Positions 8,023 through 19,400 of a DNA stretch of 43,773 nt are shown piece by piece. The DNA is taken from positions 1 to 43,773 of IMG/VR virus record IMGVR_UViG_3300046804_000743. One strand, given 5' to 3'. Origin of the DNA: a virus. The notes under the pieces were generated by a model, which was given only the letters and a program-made list of their open reading frames with translations, searched no databases and had not been told where the DNA came from. Made by a program: the position numbers and the translations under genes. The first letter of the stretch is position 1. Each line of letters opens with the position of its first letter.

Positions 8023-11000
8023 ATGAATAATAAATATCCACATCAGGGTATTGCGCAACTTCTAGCGAATAAAGGGCGGCAAGGCGACACTATGCTTGTG
8101 CATATGGCCCCTGTTGAAGTAGCTGCATTACAAAAAATAGCTGAAAATCAAGGTACTTCTTTAACTATTAACCCACATACTGGGCTTCCCGAAGCAGTAT
8201 CACTTAATCCATTTAGTGGACATAGTTCTGGTGGGGTTGGAGCTGCTTTTGCTGGGCTTGTTGGTGGGGCATTTGGTATAGACCCCGGTGTTATGGGGTT
8301 AATAACAGGTGCTAGTCAATGGATATCTCAAGGTAATTTTGAAGACGGCTTAGTTGCCGGGTTAAGTGCTTATGGTGGCGCTGAGTTAGGTGGATCACTA
8401 TCAAATTGGGCACAAAATAAGATTAACCTATTTAAAGAAGGATATGGCTCTACGTCGCCTACTATGCCAACTTTAGGGGGTAAGGGGATTTCTGCAAATC
8501 CATTAGATGTTGCTACTGGCCCAGAAGATTATCAAGATATAATGAATTCTTCTAAATACAATGTAGCCCCGTCCAATATTGCTATGGCGGCTACTCCAGA
8601 AGCTTATCAAGATATGATGAATGCTGGACAAGCACCAGCCCCAGTAGGACTAAAAACACCAGAACAAATTCAAAATGCTTTGACAAAGCCAGCTACTATT
8701 GAGGCGCAAAATGCCGCACAAAATAAATGGTATATCCCAGATGCTATAGAGAATAGTAAAGTATATAAAGGCTTAGCTAATATGGCTAAAGCACCAACAC
8801 CTACCCCCGGTGGCGTAACTGGAGTTGGTGGGGCGGGTGGGCCAAATAATGCAGGGGGCAATGCCTTTAATGCTTATCAATTAGCAACACTAGGAGCTAG
8901 TGTTGATGCAGCGAAAAAACAAGATGAAGCAGCTAAAGCACAGGACGAAAAAGATAGAGCTGCGGCAACACCTACACCATATACATTTACAAGTGGCGTA
9001 GGGTTCCATCAAGTACGTAACCCGTTATATGGAAAGAAACCGGGACAACCTATGTACATACAGTACTACGATAAAGGAACTGCAGGGCCAAACTATACAG
9101 GACCGGGACAAAGTAGTGTAAGGGATATGACTCCAACTGAATTACAGAAATATGAACAAACTGGGCAATTTGTTCCCGGTGCTGCACAAGGGGGGCTTGC
9201 TGGTCTAATACCAAAAAAAGTTGAAGCTTTCGCCGCTGGCGGAAGCACTAACTTAGCAGATTTACAAAACCGTATATCATCAGAATACGCCTACGCTAAC
9301 AGAACCCCGCTACCTAAAACTGGACCACAAACACCGGCATATTTCCAATGGCTGCGTGGGGACTTTGATTTAACTGATTCAGCATCAAAACCCTCTGCAT
9401 TTACCTACCCTAGTTATACAGCGATACCATCTAGTACTACAACTACATCTACTTATAATACGTTTACTAGTAACACTAATACATTTGATAGTTCTACATA
9501 TACAACTCCTCCGTCGCCTCCTAAAACGATAGATACTTCGACTTATACTACAGCGACTAGTAGCACAATAGATACTTCGACTTATACTACGGCAACTAGT
9601 AGCACACTAGATACTTCTACTTATGATACGTTAGGTACTAGTAGTACAGTAGATACTACGACTTATGATACGTTAGGTACTAGTAGTACAGTAGATACTA
9701 CGACTTATGATACGTTAGGTACTAGTAGTACAGTAGATACTACGACTTATGATACGTTAGGTACTAGTAGTACAACAGATAGTTCGACTTATAGTTCAAC
9801 TAGTAATAGCCTCGTATTAGATGGAACTACTTATACTACAACAGATACTAGTACTACAGATTCTTCTACTTATACTACGGCAACTAGTAGTAGCCTCGTA
9901 TTAGATGGTACTACTTATACTACAACAGATACTAGTACCACAAATACCTCTACTTATAGTACGGTGGGTAGTAGTACTTCGTCGTTAGATACGTCTACAT
10001 TTACGCCACCACCTCCAGATCCTTTTACGACAAATACATCTACTTATGATACGGTGGGTAGTAGTACTTCATCATTTGATACGTCTACATTTACGCCACC
10101 TTCAGATCCTTTTACGACAAATACATCTACTTATAATACATTTACTAGTAGTACTACTGGATTTGATAGTTCTGCGTACTCAACACCAGCAAACACAGTT
10201 GCAACGGCGGTTAAGTACGCTCGATATGCCCAATCTGAACTATGGTTCTTAGGTAAAGATGGTAGTTGGTATGATATGAACGACCCTGCTGATTATGAGG
10301 CCTATTACGCAGCAGGAAATAAAGCACCTTTATCTACTGAATTTGTATCTCATCCAGAAACTACAGCAGATACCCAGCCAGTATCAGATATAAGGTCTGA
10401 CCCGCTCGGTGGTTCTGGCGTATATAACTTAAATATTGACTCTGAAAGACAGCAATATATGTCTTTGATGTCTTTATGGTCTGCCGCGCATAGCGTTAAA
10501 ATTTCGTCTACGTATTCTACATATTCTACGTATACATCTAGCAGCCCTACTAAAACAACCGCTACTAATACGTCTACGACTAATACGTCTACGTATACTT
10601 CTGCGACTAATACATCTACGTATACTTCTACGACTACATATGCTACTAGCGGTACTTATAATACGATTACTAGCTCATCATATTCATCTACGTATTCTAC
10701 GCCGCCAGGCTCTAGTAGTACTAGCTTAACTATATACAAGACAGTGGATCAATATGGTAATCCAGTTGCTATACCAGATGATTGGAAGAATTTAGATAAA
10801 TCTAATCAAAGTTTCTTGAGTAAGGTATGGAATTTCTTAACTACTCCTTTATTTAAAAATAAATTATCGGAGAGCGAAGCTTGGAACGCGACGATGGACT
10901 TTATGCGAGCAGATGGTAAGAGCTGGTCGTCTAACGCTACATTGTTAGTATATAACGCATTACGCGCTGGACTATTAGGCCCCGGTGTGGCTCTTGCTAC

Positions 11001-13734
11001 TAATGCTTTTAGTATGTTAACTGGATTCGGGTTTAATCATCCTAATATTTCAAAAGATGATCCTAAGTATCAACAAATATTAAAGGGTCTTGCTAATGCT
11101 AATCCTGTACTTGGTATGGATGAAAACGTATTGCGCTTAATAGGTGATGCTAAAAATGCGATATGGAAAGAAGATACAGCAAATACAAATGTTCAAGACG
11201 GTTATGTATTTGATAATAAAACTGGGCAACTAATTTCCGGGTTTAAATATACCGGTGGGTTAAGTTGGGATGAGGGCTTTGATCCGTCTACTGGTACGTA
11301 TCAAGAATCTACTTTTAATACGTTTAGTAAAAATACTAACCTTAATACCTTTATTATGAATGGGGTTCCTGTTTATACTGGTAATGATAATTACGCTCGT
11401 GCCCTTTCAGGAAATGGGGACGTAATATATGGAACTATAAGTAAGCTTAACGCTGACGGGTCTAAAGCCGGTGTAGATGCATATTACACGCCAATTAAAA
11501 CTGGGGCGTATGATGCAAAATCTGGTAGAACATACTTAAAGGATTTCGGCCTTGTAGAACCAGATAGTATTAGTGTTCCAAAAGGCGGTAATAAACCCTA
11601 TGATCCAAAAGTAGGTTATGAATTTGAAGAAGTTCTTATTACTGCAAACCCAAATAGATTCTACACCAAAGCAGAATATGAACAGGATCAGGCTAATCAA
11701 AAAGCTGCGTGGGAAGCCGCACAAAAGAAATATGGATATGACCCTTCATCTGGTAAGACTGAGTTAATTGTACAAAAGGATTATAACGGGACAGTGACTA
11801 GTCAGAAATACGTTACGAAAGATGAAGCGTTTAACTGGCGAAAAGGAGAAAATTTAACCCCATACGATCAAAAACTACTTGCCCTTTATGGGAATATTAA
11901 CCCAAACGATATTATTAATAGGGGTATAGACGCGATAATTGGGCACGACTATAGCTCTACTACCGATTCTAGAGGTATACCTGTAGAAGGTTCACTATTT
12001 AATGCTAGAGGCGAATTAGTTGGCGTTAATAATATTGACTCAAGCACAGGCTTTATTGGTAAGTATTTCGACACAATAGGTATGACAAATAATACTTGGG
12101 AAGCCGCTGATGCGTTACGGCTTGCTCAAGCAAGACTAGTCGAATATAGAAAAGATAACTTCCTCGACCCAGAAACGGGCGAATTTGATCGCGATGCGTG
12201 GGATGCTAATTATAGGCAATTGCACGGCGGGTTAAGTTATGAAGAAGATATGGCTAAACTAAAAGACTTTCAATATAACTTTTTTAGAAAAACCTATGTT
12301 GATACTGGGCTATTCCCACTTGCGTCTTTAATATCTAAGTATGGGAACCAACAGTATGATGAGGAGGGTAACCCTATTGGAGAGTCGCCTCTTTTTAAAA
12401 ATTATGAAAGTTGGATGGCTCTGGATAGATCTGACCCCGATGCTTTAGCTCGGTATGTAAATAAAACAAAAGAAATTAAACCTATTGTTGATGAATTAAT
12501 TCAAAGGCCAGAACTATTAGCTGAAACTATTAGGCGTTTAAGCAGTGATAATACTAAGTCTTTGTCATTAGATGATATTATTAGGGGACTAGCAGCTAAT
12601 GACAATGCTGGTATAAGGCGAATTATAGGAGAAGCAGACCACGCCTTATTCGAAGCGGCTCAAGCGGATACTGGACAGTGGCAGCCCGGTTGGGGGCAAT
12701 ATGACCCCGGATATGCAGTAAATTTATTTGGTTCTGACCCGAACTATAATATGGCTAACTGGGTAGGGGATACAGGGTATGGAATCAATGTAGGTTGGGA
12801 CACTTCGACTAGTACATATCATCCTGTTCTTACGGGCACTGCGCCTTATAATCTTACAAATAGTAACTTTAACTGGTCTGGCCCTAATACATATAGTGGC
12901 GATTTATACAAAACTAGTAACGGTAACTATTATAGTTACAATAATGGCACATTTACGCTTCAGTTTACTACCAATCCAGATGGTACTTTAAATTGGTATA
13001 AACCGGTAGGAAATGCTGGTGGTGGATTAATTGGTTTGGCTCAAGGGGGTGGGATTGTGGGTAAAGATAAACCTTATGTACAGCATTTCGCTAATCAAGG
13101 CGCTGTCGATAATGATATGTTTGGCGGGTTACAGACTGGGCTTTATGCGTCCAAAACTCAGGGTAAATCAGGCATAACTGACTTATTGCCAGAAATTAAA
13201 GCTGCTAAACGTGGATCGCCCCCGTCAGTTAAAAGTGCCGCTACAATACGAAACTGGACTAAGAGCCTATCTGGAACAAGCGATTCCGACACAGAATCTG
13301 ACTCCCCATTAATCGCCTATATAAAGAGTCTTAGTGGCACTACGGATAAGGAAGATTCTAGTAAAAAGGAGACTGCTAAATATGCGCCGGGTGGCGAAAT
13401 AATGCAAAACGGGTATGATGAAGTACCTCCGGGGTATTACCCAGCAAGCGGCGGCGACGAAGGTCCGGGCGGGCATCTATTAAGTGGCCCCGGAGATGGA
13501 ATGTCAGACTCAATTGATGCTATGATTACAGGGGAGGAACCCCAACGCGCTGCCCTAGCCGATGGGGAGTTCGTAATATCCGCCGACGTTGTGTCGCACA
13601 TAGGTAATGGCTCAACTAAAGCTGGCGCTGCCAAACTATATGATTTAATGGACCAGATACGTAAAGCCCGTACTGGCACTACAGAACAGGCCCCGCAGAT
13701 TAATGCGGATAAATACCTGAATAAATTGAGGTAA
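8023..13734 (+). CDS. Very large virion protein with Ser/Thr/Tyr repeat region (1903 aa)
   Basis: The N terminus (IAQLLANKGRQGDTMLVHMA, then LTINPHTGLPEA) and the C-terminal block (IDAMITGEEPQRAALADGEF followed by VISADVVSHIGNG) are patterns I recall from large internal or tail-associated phage proteins. Between them lie a Gly/Ala-rich hydrophobic segment (about residues 65-125), a Ser/Thr/Tyr-rich low-complexity region (about 465-715, including an exact 14-residue tandem repeat) and a second such region (about 827-900). A long folded part follows (about 905-1660). Short Gly-rich hydrophobic motifs such as GGLIGLAQGGGIVGK occur before the C terminus. It is probably an ejected or tail-tip structural protein. 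No catalytic motif is recognised. Confidence 0.7.
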   Translation: MNNKYPHQGIAQLLANKGRQGDTMLVHMAPVEVAALQKIAENQGTSLTINPHTGLPEAVSLNPFSGHSSGGVGAAFAGLVGGAFGIDPGVMGLITGASQWISQGNFEDGLVAGLSAYGGAELGGSLSNWAQNKINLFKEGYGSTSPTMPTLGGKGISANPLDVATGPEDYQDIMNSSKYNVAPSNIAMAATPEAYQDMMNAGQAPAPVGLKTPEQIQNALTKPATIEAQNAAQNKWYIPDAIENSKVYKGLANMAKAPTPTPGGVTGVGGAGGPNNAGGNAFNAYQLATLGASVDAAKKQDEAAKAQDEKDRAAATPTPYTFTSGVGFHQVRNPLYGKKPGQPMYIQYYDKGTAGPNYTGPGQSSVRDMTPTELQKYEQTGQFVPGAAQGGLAGLIPKKVEAFAAGGSTNLADLQNRISSEYAYANRTPLPKTGPQTPAYFQWLRGDFDLTDSASKPSAFTYPSYTAIPSSTTTTSTYNTFTSNTNTFDSSTYTTPPSPPKTIDTSTYTTATSSTIDTSTYTTATSSTLDTSTYDTLGTSSTVDTTTYDTLGTSSTVDTTTYDTLGTSSTVDTTTYDTLGTSSTTDSSTYSSTSNSLVLDGTTYTTTDTSTTDSSTYTTATSSSLVLDGTTYTTTDTSTTNTSTYSTVGSSTSSLDTSTFTPPPPDPFTTNTSTYDTVGSSTSSFDTSTFTPPSDPFTTNTSTYNTFTSSTTGFDSSAYSTPANTVATAVKYARYAQSELWFLGKDGSWYDMNDPADYEAYYAAGNKAPLSTEFVSHPETTADTQPVSDIRSDPLGGSGVYNLNIDSERQQYMSLMSLWSAAHSVKISSTYSTYSTYTSSSPTKTTATNTSTTNTSTYTSATNTSTYTSTTTYATSGTYNTITSSSYSSTYSTPPGSSSTSLTIYKTVDQYGNPVAIPDDWKNLDKSNQSFLSKVWNFLTTPLFKNKLSESEAWNATMDFMRADGKSWSSNATLLVYNALRAGLLGPGVALATNAFSMLTGFGFNHPNISKDDPKYQQILKGLANANPVLGMDENVLRLIGDAKNAIWKEDTANTNVQDGYVFDNKTGQLISGFKYTGGLSWDEGFDPSTGTYQESTFNTFSKNTNLNTFIMNGVPVYTGNDNYARALSGNGDVIYGTISKLNADGSKAGVDAYYTPIKTGAYDAKSGRTYLKDFGLVEPDSISVPKGGNKPYDPKVGYEFEEVLITANPNRFYTKAEYEQDQANQKAAWEAAQKKYGYDPSSGKTELIVQKDYNGTVTSQKYVTKDEAFNWRKGENLTPYDQKLLALYGNINPNDIINRGIDAIIGHDYSSTTDSRGIPVEGSLFNARGELVGVNNIDSSTGFIGKYFDTIGMTNNTWEAADALRLAQARLVEYRKDNFLDPETGEFDRDAWDANYRQLHGGLSYEEDMAKLKDFQYNFFRKTYVDTGLFPLASLISKYGNQQYDEEGNPIGESPLFKNYESWMALDRSDPDALARYVNKTKEIKPIVDELIQRPELLAETIRRLSSDNTKSLSLDDIIRGLAANDNAGIRRIIGEADHALFEAAQADTGQWQPGWGQYDPGYAVNLFGSDPNYNMANWVGDTGYGINVGWDTSTSTYHPVLTGTAPYNLTNSNFNWSGPNTYSGDLYKTSNGNYYSYNNGTFTLQFTTNPDGTLNWYKPVGNAGGGLIGLAQGGGIVGKDKPYVQHFANQGAVDNDMFGGLQTGLYASKTQGKSGITDLLPEIKAAKRGSPPSVKSAATIRNWTKSLSGTSDSDTESDSPLIAYIKSLSGTTDKEDSSKKETAKYAPGGEIMQNGYDEVPPGYYPASGGDEGPGGHLLSGPGDGMSDSIDAMITGEEPQRAALADGEFVISADVVSHIGNGSTKAGAAKLYDLMDQIRKARTGTTEQAPQINADKYLNKLR
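9619..9786 (+). repeat. Tandem 42-nt in-frame repeat (four copies)
   Basis: Copies begin at 9619, 9661, 9703 and 9745. The first three are identical over 42 nt and the fourth diverges in its last third. Each encodes 14 residues, TYDTLGTSSTVDTT, starting at about residue 533 of the 1903-aa protein. Less regular related repeats extend on both sides from about 9430 to 10170, and a second repetitive patch lies at about 10500-10720. Because the unit is a multiple of three, copy-number change would keep the frame. Confidence 0.95.
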
Positions 13735-13740
13735 TATAAA

Positions 13741-14709
13741 ATGCCATTTGGTCAAAGTAATACAGAAGGTAATATTCCTGAATGGCTTCGCCCCTATATT
13801 ATGGGCGGAACCGCCAAAGATGCGCAGGGTAATACGATATATGAAGTAGACCCGCAGACTGGTGAGGTTATAAAAGATGCCAGCGGGCAACCAATACCTA
13901 AGACTTTTACAGGAATTTTGCCGCAAGTAACCGCATTAGGTACCTCCCCGCTCGCCCCATATGACGCAACAATGGAAGAGGCGATAAAAAATACTACAAA
14001 TCGTGTGGCTAGATTTGACCCACTACAAGAATATGCCTATAACGCCACGGCTGCTATGACCCCTAGCAACTATATACAGCAGGGTGGGAATCTTATGAAT
14101 ACGGCAGCTAACCGTACTTATGATGTTAATACGGCTAGACAATACTCAAGTCCATATATGCAGATGGTTGTAGATCAACAGAAAAAAGCTGCAATGCAAG
14201 ACTATAAACGTCAATTACCTCAGTTAGGTGCAAGTGCATTTCAAGCAGGAGCTGGACGAGGTACTCGTAGCAATTTAGCCAGAGCAGAAGCTAATCGCAA
14301 TTTACAAAACAATTTGCAGAATATTCAGGCTCAGGGGCTACAAAATGCGTGGGAGCAAGGACAGAATCAGTTTAATACTGAAGCTAATAGACAGTACCAA
14401 ATTGGGACAGGTTTGGGTCAACTAGGACAGACTCAGTATGAACAAATGATGGGGATTAATGCCGCACAGCAAGCCGCAGGTGGAGCTAAACAAACTCAAT
14501 TGCAAAATATACTTAACACTAACTATGAAGATTATCTTGCTAATCAGCGTCGTCCATATCAACAACTTGGCTTTATGTTGGACGCATATCAAGGTGTACC
14601 TGTTGGGTCTTATTCTCAAACTATGTTCACTCCGTCTGCTAGACCGGATGTGGCAGGACAGACTGCTGGTGCGATTACTTCAGGTATAGGTAGTATCATT
14701 AAAAGATGA
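13741..14709 (+). CDS. Putative internal virion protein, helical Gln/Ala-rich (322 aa)
   Basis: ATG at 13741 follows TGAGGTAATATAAA. The N-terminal 75 residues are mixed and contain GNIPEWLRPYIMGG. From about residue 80 the protein is strongly helical and rich in Gln, Asn and Ala, for example YMQMVVDQQKKAAMQDYKRQ and RSNLARAEANRNLQNNLQNI. A short hydrophobic C-terminal stretch ends in GAITSGIGSIIKR. I recall similar proteins between the largest structural genes in other podovirus-like phages, annotated as virion or internal proteins. Given its neighbours it may form part of the internal core or ejectosome. That is an inference from composition and place. Confidence 0.65.
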   Translation: MPFGQSNTEGNIPEWLRPYIMGGTAKDAQGNTIYEVDPQTGEVIKDASGQPIPKTFTGILPQVTALGTSPLAPYDATMEEAIKNTTNRVARFDPLQEYAYNATAAMTPSNYIQQGGNLMNTAANRTYDVNTARQYSSPYMQMVVDQQKKAAMQDYKRQLPQLGASAFQAGAGRGTRSNLARAEANRNLQNNLQNIQAQGLQNAWEQGQNQFNTEANRQYQIGTGLGQLGQTQYEQMMGINAAQQAAGGAKQTQLQNILNTNYEDYLANQRRPYQQLGFMLDAYQGVPVGSYSQTMFTPSARPDVAGQTAGAITSGIGSIIKR

Positions 14710-14725
14710 TAGGTAGGAATATAAA

Positions 14726-16396
14726 ATGAATGATTTTAGCCTAACTGATGCCGCCTTAGCGGATAAAGTACTTGACGGTGTACCTAGTGATAAGACGGAT
14801 GACGAACTAGCTAGACGCAATTTTCCTAGTGAGTTTGACTCTCTATTACAACAATATAGAGCACTACAGGAAAAGGTAGAACAGCAAGGTACTAAGCCAA
14901 ATACTACTGTTGCCCAAGACATTCAAGGTCTAATTGCGCTTAATAATCAATTATCATCGCAAGTAAAAAACGGTATAAAAGCCGCATCTATGGCGCAGCA
15001 GGGTCAGATGCCGCCACAAGGTGGACAACCTCCACAAGGCCAAATGCCACCACAAGGTGGACAACCCCCACAAGGCCAAATGCCACCACAAGGTGGGCCA
15101 CCAGAGATGGGTGCAGGTATGCCAACACTTGATGCTGGAGTAATGCAGAATCCTCAATTTGCAGAAGGGGGCATTATTGCTTTCGCCAATACTGGTGCTG
15201 TATCCAAGTTAGATAGGCTATATCATATTCCTACACAAACTGAAGCCGAGGAAGGAGGGGCATCTTTTGGTTGGGGGGAAGATCCGCAATATAGTTTAAA
15301 AAGTTATACCCCTCCAGATGTAGCCGCATTACAAAATGTACCCTCTATTAAAAAGCAACGTGAAAAAGAGTTAGCTGATCGCGCTGCTGCTGAAACAGCT
15401 AAAAAAGAAGCTGCTAAACAGGCAGAATTAAAGCAAACAGCAGAACAATATGGTATTTCAATACCTACTGAACAAGCTCCATCTGAAGAAGCCGCTCCTG
15501 AAATAGATACTCAACAAGATATATCTCCTCAAATAAAAGATACATCTGTACCTAATCCGTTTTATACTGATTCGGATATGGCGGCGTTAAAAGCGGCTGG
15601 TAAAGATATTCAAAAACAATTTGCAGATGCTATTGATCAAGTAAATAAAATGGAGATTTATACTGCGGGTACAGATCCTTCTGTAAAAATGAAACGTGAA
15701 GAATTAATAGCGCGTAAATTAGCTAACGATAATGATGTTAGTAAAGATCGTTGGGATAGTTTAATAGCTGCGGGTTTAGCGATGATGCAAGAAGCTTCTA
15801 AGCCTAGATTACAAGGTGAAGCTAACGCCCTAACTTTCTGGGGTGCGGGTATGAAGGCGGGCTATGATAAACTTAATGCCATCAATTCTAAATATAAAGC
15901 AGATCAAGATGCTTTAGATGATGCACTTATAGAACTAAGTCATAACGAGTACTTAGCGCAAGAGACTAACAAGAAAGAAGCTATCGCCGCTAAGAATCAA
16001 AAGATTAAAGATGTTATGTCATTGCAAAATCAAGCTATACAATCTGCTTTTGATTTCCAAAAAGCCCTAGTAGACTTTGGATTACGTAAAGATACAATCA
16101 GTGCTACTAGAGAAAATACTCAGGCGCAGTTAGAGGCAACTAAAGATTACAGAAATCAATCTTTAAATTTAGAAAGAGATAAAGCTATTAGCACCAAAGT
16201 AGAAGCTAGATTAGATAATTTAGTAGGCCAAACTATTAAAGATCCTAAGACTGGTAAATCACGAGTAATAACTATAGATGATATTCCAGCCTTAAGACCA
16301 CAAATATATGCTGAAATAGCTAGTTCATATTCTTCTGCCCAGCCTAGTAGTACTGGAACTGGAAAAACAATTAGCCTTAGCCAATTACCTAAATAG
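14726..16396 (+). CDS. Putative internal virion protein with Pro/Gln repeats (556 aa)
   Basis: ATG at 14726 follows GGTAGGAATATAAA. In order, the protein has an acidic helical N-terminal part (DELARRNFPSEFDSLLQQYR), a Pro/Gln/Gly repeat at about residues 94-125, and a short FAEGGIIAFANTG motif like the Gly-rich motifs in its neighbours. A long charged helical region with Lys/Glu/Ala runs (about 205-260 and 365-480) follows. No enzyme motif or cleavable signal peptide is visible. The similarity in style and the neighbours suggest a role in the internal core or ejection apparatus. Confidence 0.65.
   Translation: MNDFSLTDAALADKVLDGVPSDKTDDELARRNFPSEFDSLLQQYRALQEKVEQQGTKPNTTVAQDIQGLIALNNQLSSQVKNGIKAASMAQQGQMPPQGGQPPQGQMPPQGGQPPQGQMPPQGGPPEMGAGMPTLDAGVMQNPQFAEGGIIAFANTGAVSKLDRLYHIPTQTEAEEGGASFGWGEDPQYSLKSYTPPDVAALQNVPSIKKQREKELADRAAAETAKKEAAKQAELKQTAEQYGISIPTEQAPSEEAAPEIDTQQDISPQIKDTSVPNPFYTDSDMAALKAAGKDIQKQFADAIDQVNKMEIYTAGTDPSVKMKREELIARKLANDNDVSKDRWDSLIAAGLAMMQEASKPRLQGEANALTFWGAGMKAGYDKLNAINSKYKADQDALDDALIELSHNEYLAQETNKKEAIAAKNQKIKDVMSLQNQAIQSAFDFQKALVDFGLRKDTISATRENTQAQLEATKDYRNQSLNLERDKAISTKVEARLDNLVGQTIKDPKTGKSRVITIDDIPALRPQIYAEIASSYSSAQPSSTGTGKTISLSQLPK
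15005..15100 (+). repeat. Tandem 36-nt coding repeat (Pro/Gln-rich)
   Basis: Two nearly identical 36-nt units (15005-15040 and 15041-15076) and a partial third encode QMPPQGGQPPQG in the 556-aa virion protein. The units differ mainly at third codon positions, so the amino acid repeat is kept. It is probably a flexible linker between two helical parts. Confidence 0.9.
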
Positions 16397-16403
16397 GTGA
16401 TCG

Positions 16404-19400
16404 ATGGATGTTACGCTTCCAGATGGGACTATCATAACTGATGTCCCAGAGGGTATGACTCAAACTCAACTATTAGCTAAATTAGAAGCTAATGGACTTG
16501 ACGTAGATAAATTACTAACCCCAATAGATCCATATCAACCTCTGCAATTACCAGAAGCTCCTAAAGAGCAAGCTGGATTTCTTAGTTCTTTTAAAGAAGA
16601 AGCAACTAAGCCATTTCGTTTAGCCCCAGAACTTGCAGCATATGCAGCTAAACAAGATAAAGAATCTGCTGAAGCTTTGGCTAAAGCCGCTGAGTCTGAC
16701 TATGCCTCTAGCGAGTTTGTAGCTCCAACTAGTTTAGAAGCGCTTGGTCAAGACTGGAGGGCACTTAAACAAAGTTTAGGTTCTAGCTTAGGCGCTATGG
16801 CAGCGCCAGTAGGCGCAGCTATAGTTGGTGGCCCTGCTGCTGGTTTTGGTGCATTTACTGCAGAATACACTGCGAATAACTTAATCCGTCAGGCACAAGA
16901 GGGCCTAACTGAAGAAGATATGTCAGTGGGTAAAGCCTTAGCTGCGGGCGCTGGCGAAGCAGTGTTAGACATAGTACCGTTTCATATATTAGGTAAGTAT
17001 GTAAAGAACGTACCCGGTGTACGTAACTTACTAATAGGTAGTGGAGATGAAGTTGCTAGTGAAGCAGACAATATTGTTAAAGCGTTTAAGGACGGTACGC
17101 TTGAAGTAGGCGAGACTACAACTAAGTATCCTTCAACATCTACTTTAACAACTAGGCCTTCATTCGCTGCTGAATTTGGTAAAGCTACTGCGGGCACTAT
17201 TGCCGCTGAAGTTCCAACCGAAGTTGCACAACAAGTACTAGAACGTTGGCAAGCTGGGCTGTCATTAGACGATGATGATGCCAAACACGAGTATATTCAA
17301 GCCGCAGTAGGTGCTGCCACTATGGCTCCCCTATTTGGTGGTGTTGAAGCTGGGTTTACTACAGCGAAGGAAACTAAAACAGTTAAAGGTGAGGAGACTG
17401 AAAAGCCACCAACTGAAGAGCTTAAGACTTATACAAAAGAAGAATTAGACAATATTGCTGCGCAAGAAGCGAAACCAGTTACTGAGCCAACTGAACCAAA
17501 GACTGCGCCAACAGAGCCAACTCCTGCGCCTACTACAGAAGCTAAACCTACGGTTGAACAAATCTTCACAGATACTTTGACCCAGAACAAAGATGCATCT
17601 CGTCGGGATATTAGTAAGGCAGTACAGGAAGTTTATCCTGATATGCCACGTAAGGATATTCAGACTAGTATTACTAATATTTATAATACTTTAAAATCTC
17701 AAGGTAAAGCTAACGTTGTTGATGGTAAGATCACACTTACTAAAGCACCGGGGGTAAAAGATGTCAACGCAAGACCTACTGCTGGAGAAACTGTCAGTGC
17801 GACAGATCGAGGAAGCGCTGAAGTGCCTGTACAGCGGGGAGCTACCACAAGACCAGTCTTTAAAGGAGCTACACCTAAGCGAGTGGTTCCTGCTGGGCAA
17901 ATTACTCCGACTGTTGATGAAGGAACAACGTCAGAACAAGATGCATTAGCTGCTAGAAAAGCTCAATTAGCACCTATTGTAGGAAAATTAAAACAGGCAC
18001 AAACTACCGCGACCGAAGCTGAGGCTAAAGATGTAGAGGGCTACTACGATGAACAACAAGCCGCTGCAGCAAAAGTTGAACAAGAAGCGCAACAAAAACT
18101 ACGTCGCGAACAAACCACAGCCCCGCTCAAAGAAGCTAAAGCAGCCGCCGATGCACTTGACGCTGCATATGAAGAAGGTACTGAGTCGCGTAAACTCAGT
18201 GCTCAGGCTCTTAATATTATCTCTAATAACGAAGATAAAAAGTCTATTGAGCGTGAATTAAAAGTAGTTAAGCCGGACATTACTGTACCAGCAATCAACC
18301 GCGTATATGATGGACTATTAGCCCGTCGCCTTATTGAGCCTACTGCAAAAGGCTACGCTGTTACTGGGATTGGTAAAAAATATATAGCAAAGATTGAGGC
18401 TGTGCCTACAGATAATGTAGATACTGCTGCACTTAAAGTCATTGCAGATGGCGGTTTAAGGAAAGATGTTACCCAGAATTTACGGGCTATAAATCCGAAA
18501 ATCTCACAGGTTGAAATAGATAATTCCCTAGAACGATTGCGTAATACTGGCCTAGCCAAATTAGTAGAAGGCAAGCACGTCATTACCGATGAAGGAACTA
18601 AGCATCTATTCCGCGCTGCCGAAAAGTCACAACAGGCACGTAGTGAAGCTATGCCTTGGACTGTACCTAGCGAAGAAAAGACTTCAGCCGTTGAGTCTAG
18701 AAAAGAACGCGAAACTAGTACACAACTTGCTAGTGAGAAGAGTGAACTAGGTGCGCTACGTAGACGTAAGGAACTAACCGCAGAAGAACAAACTAGAAAG
18801 ACTGAGCTTGAAGAAAAAGAAGCTAAGTTAGCCGCAGAAGAATCTGCACGTCAAGAAGCAGCAAAGAAAGCTTACTTAAAAGAAACTAAGGGTGTTGTAG
18901 CTGCTGAAGCTTTAACTGAAAAACAACGCGAGAAGTTAGTTAAGCAACGCGAAAAAGAAGAAGCTAAAGCCGCTGAGAAAGCACCAGAGAAAGAACGTGA
19001 ATTAATGTGGTTTGAGCGTGATGAACGTATCCGCCGTCAGTTAGCACAGAATGAAGGTGTAATCACATCTGGCCCCGTCTATGAACGACGCGGTACTAAA
19101 TCCGAAGCTGGTGTTGCGAAGGATAAAGCGCAGAGTGCTGTAGATAGCACCACATCTGGCTGGAAGAATGCCCCTAAGATTAATGTCGTTCAGTCTGCCA
19201 AAGACTTACCTAACCAATTCAAGGACAAAGTAAGCCCACAAACTAAGGGGTTCTACGATCCTAAGTCTGGCACAGTCCACATTGTAGGCGATGCTCACGC
19301 TGATGAATCTGATGTTAAAGCCACTGTATTCCACGAAGCCCTAGGACATTACGGACTACAAAAATTATTTGGCGAGAGGCTAGATGCTGTTCTTGCCGAT

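Noticed and set aside
9619-9786. CRISPR array
   Set aside because: Repeats are contiguous with no spacers and lie in frame in a coding sequence. The palindromes at 39538-43444 are also not regularly spaced.
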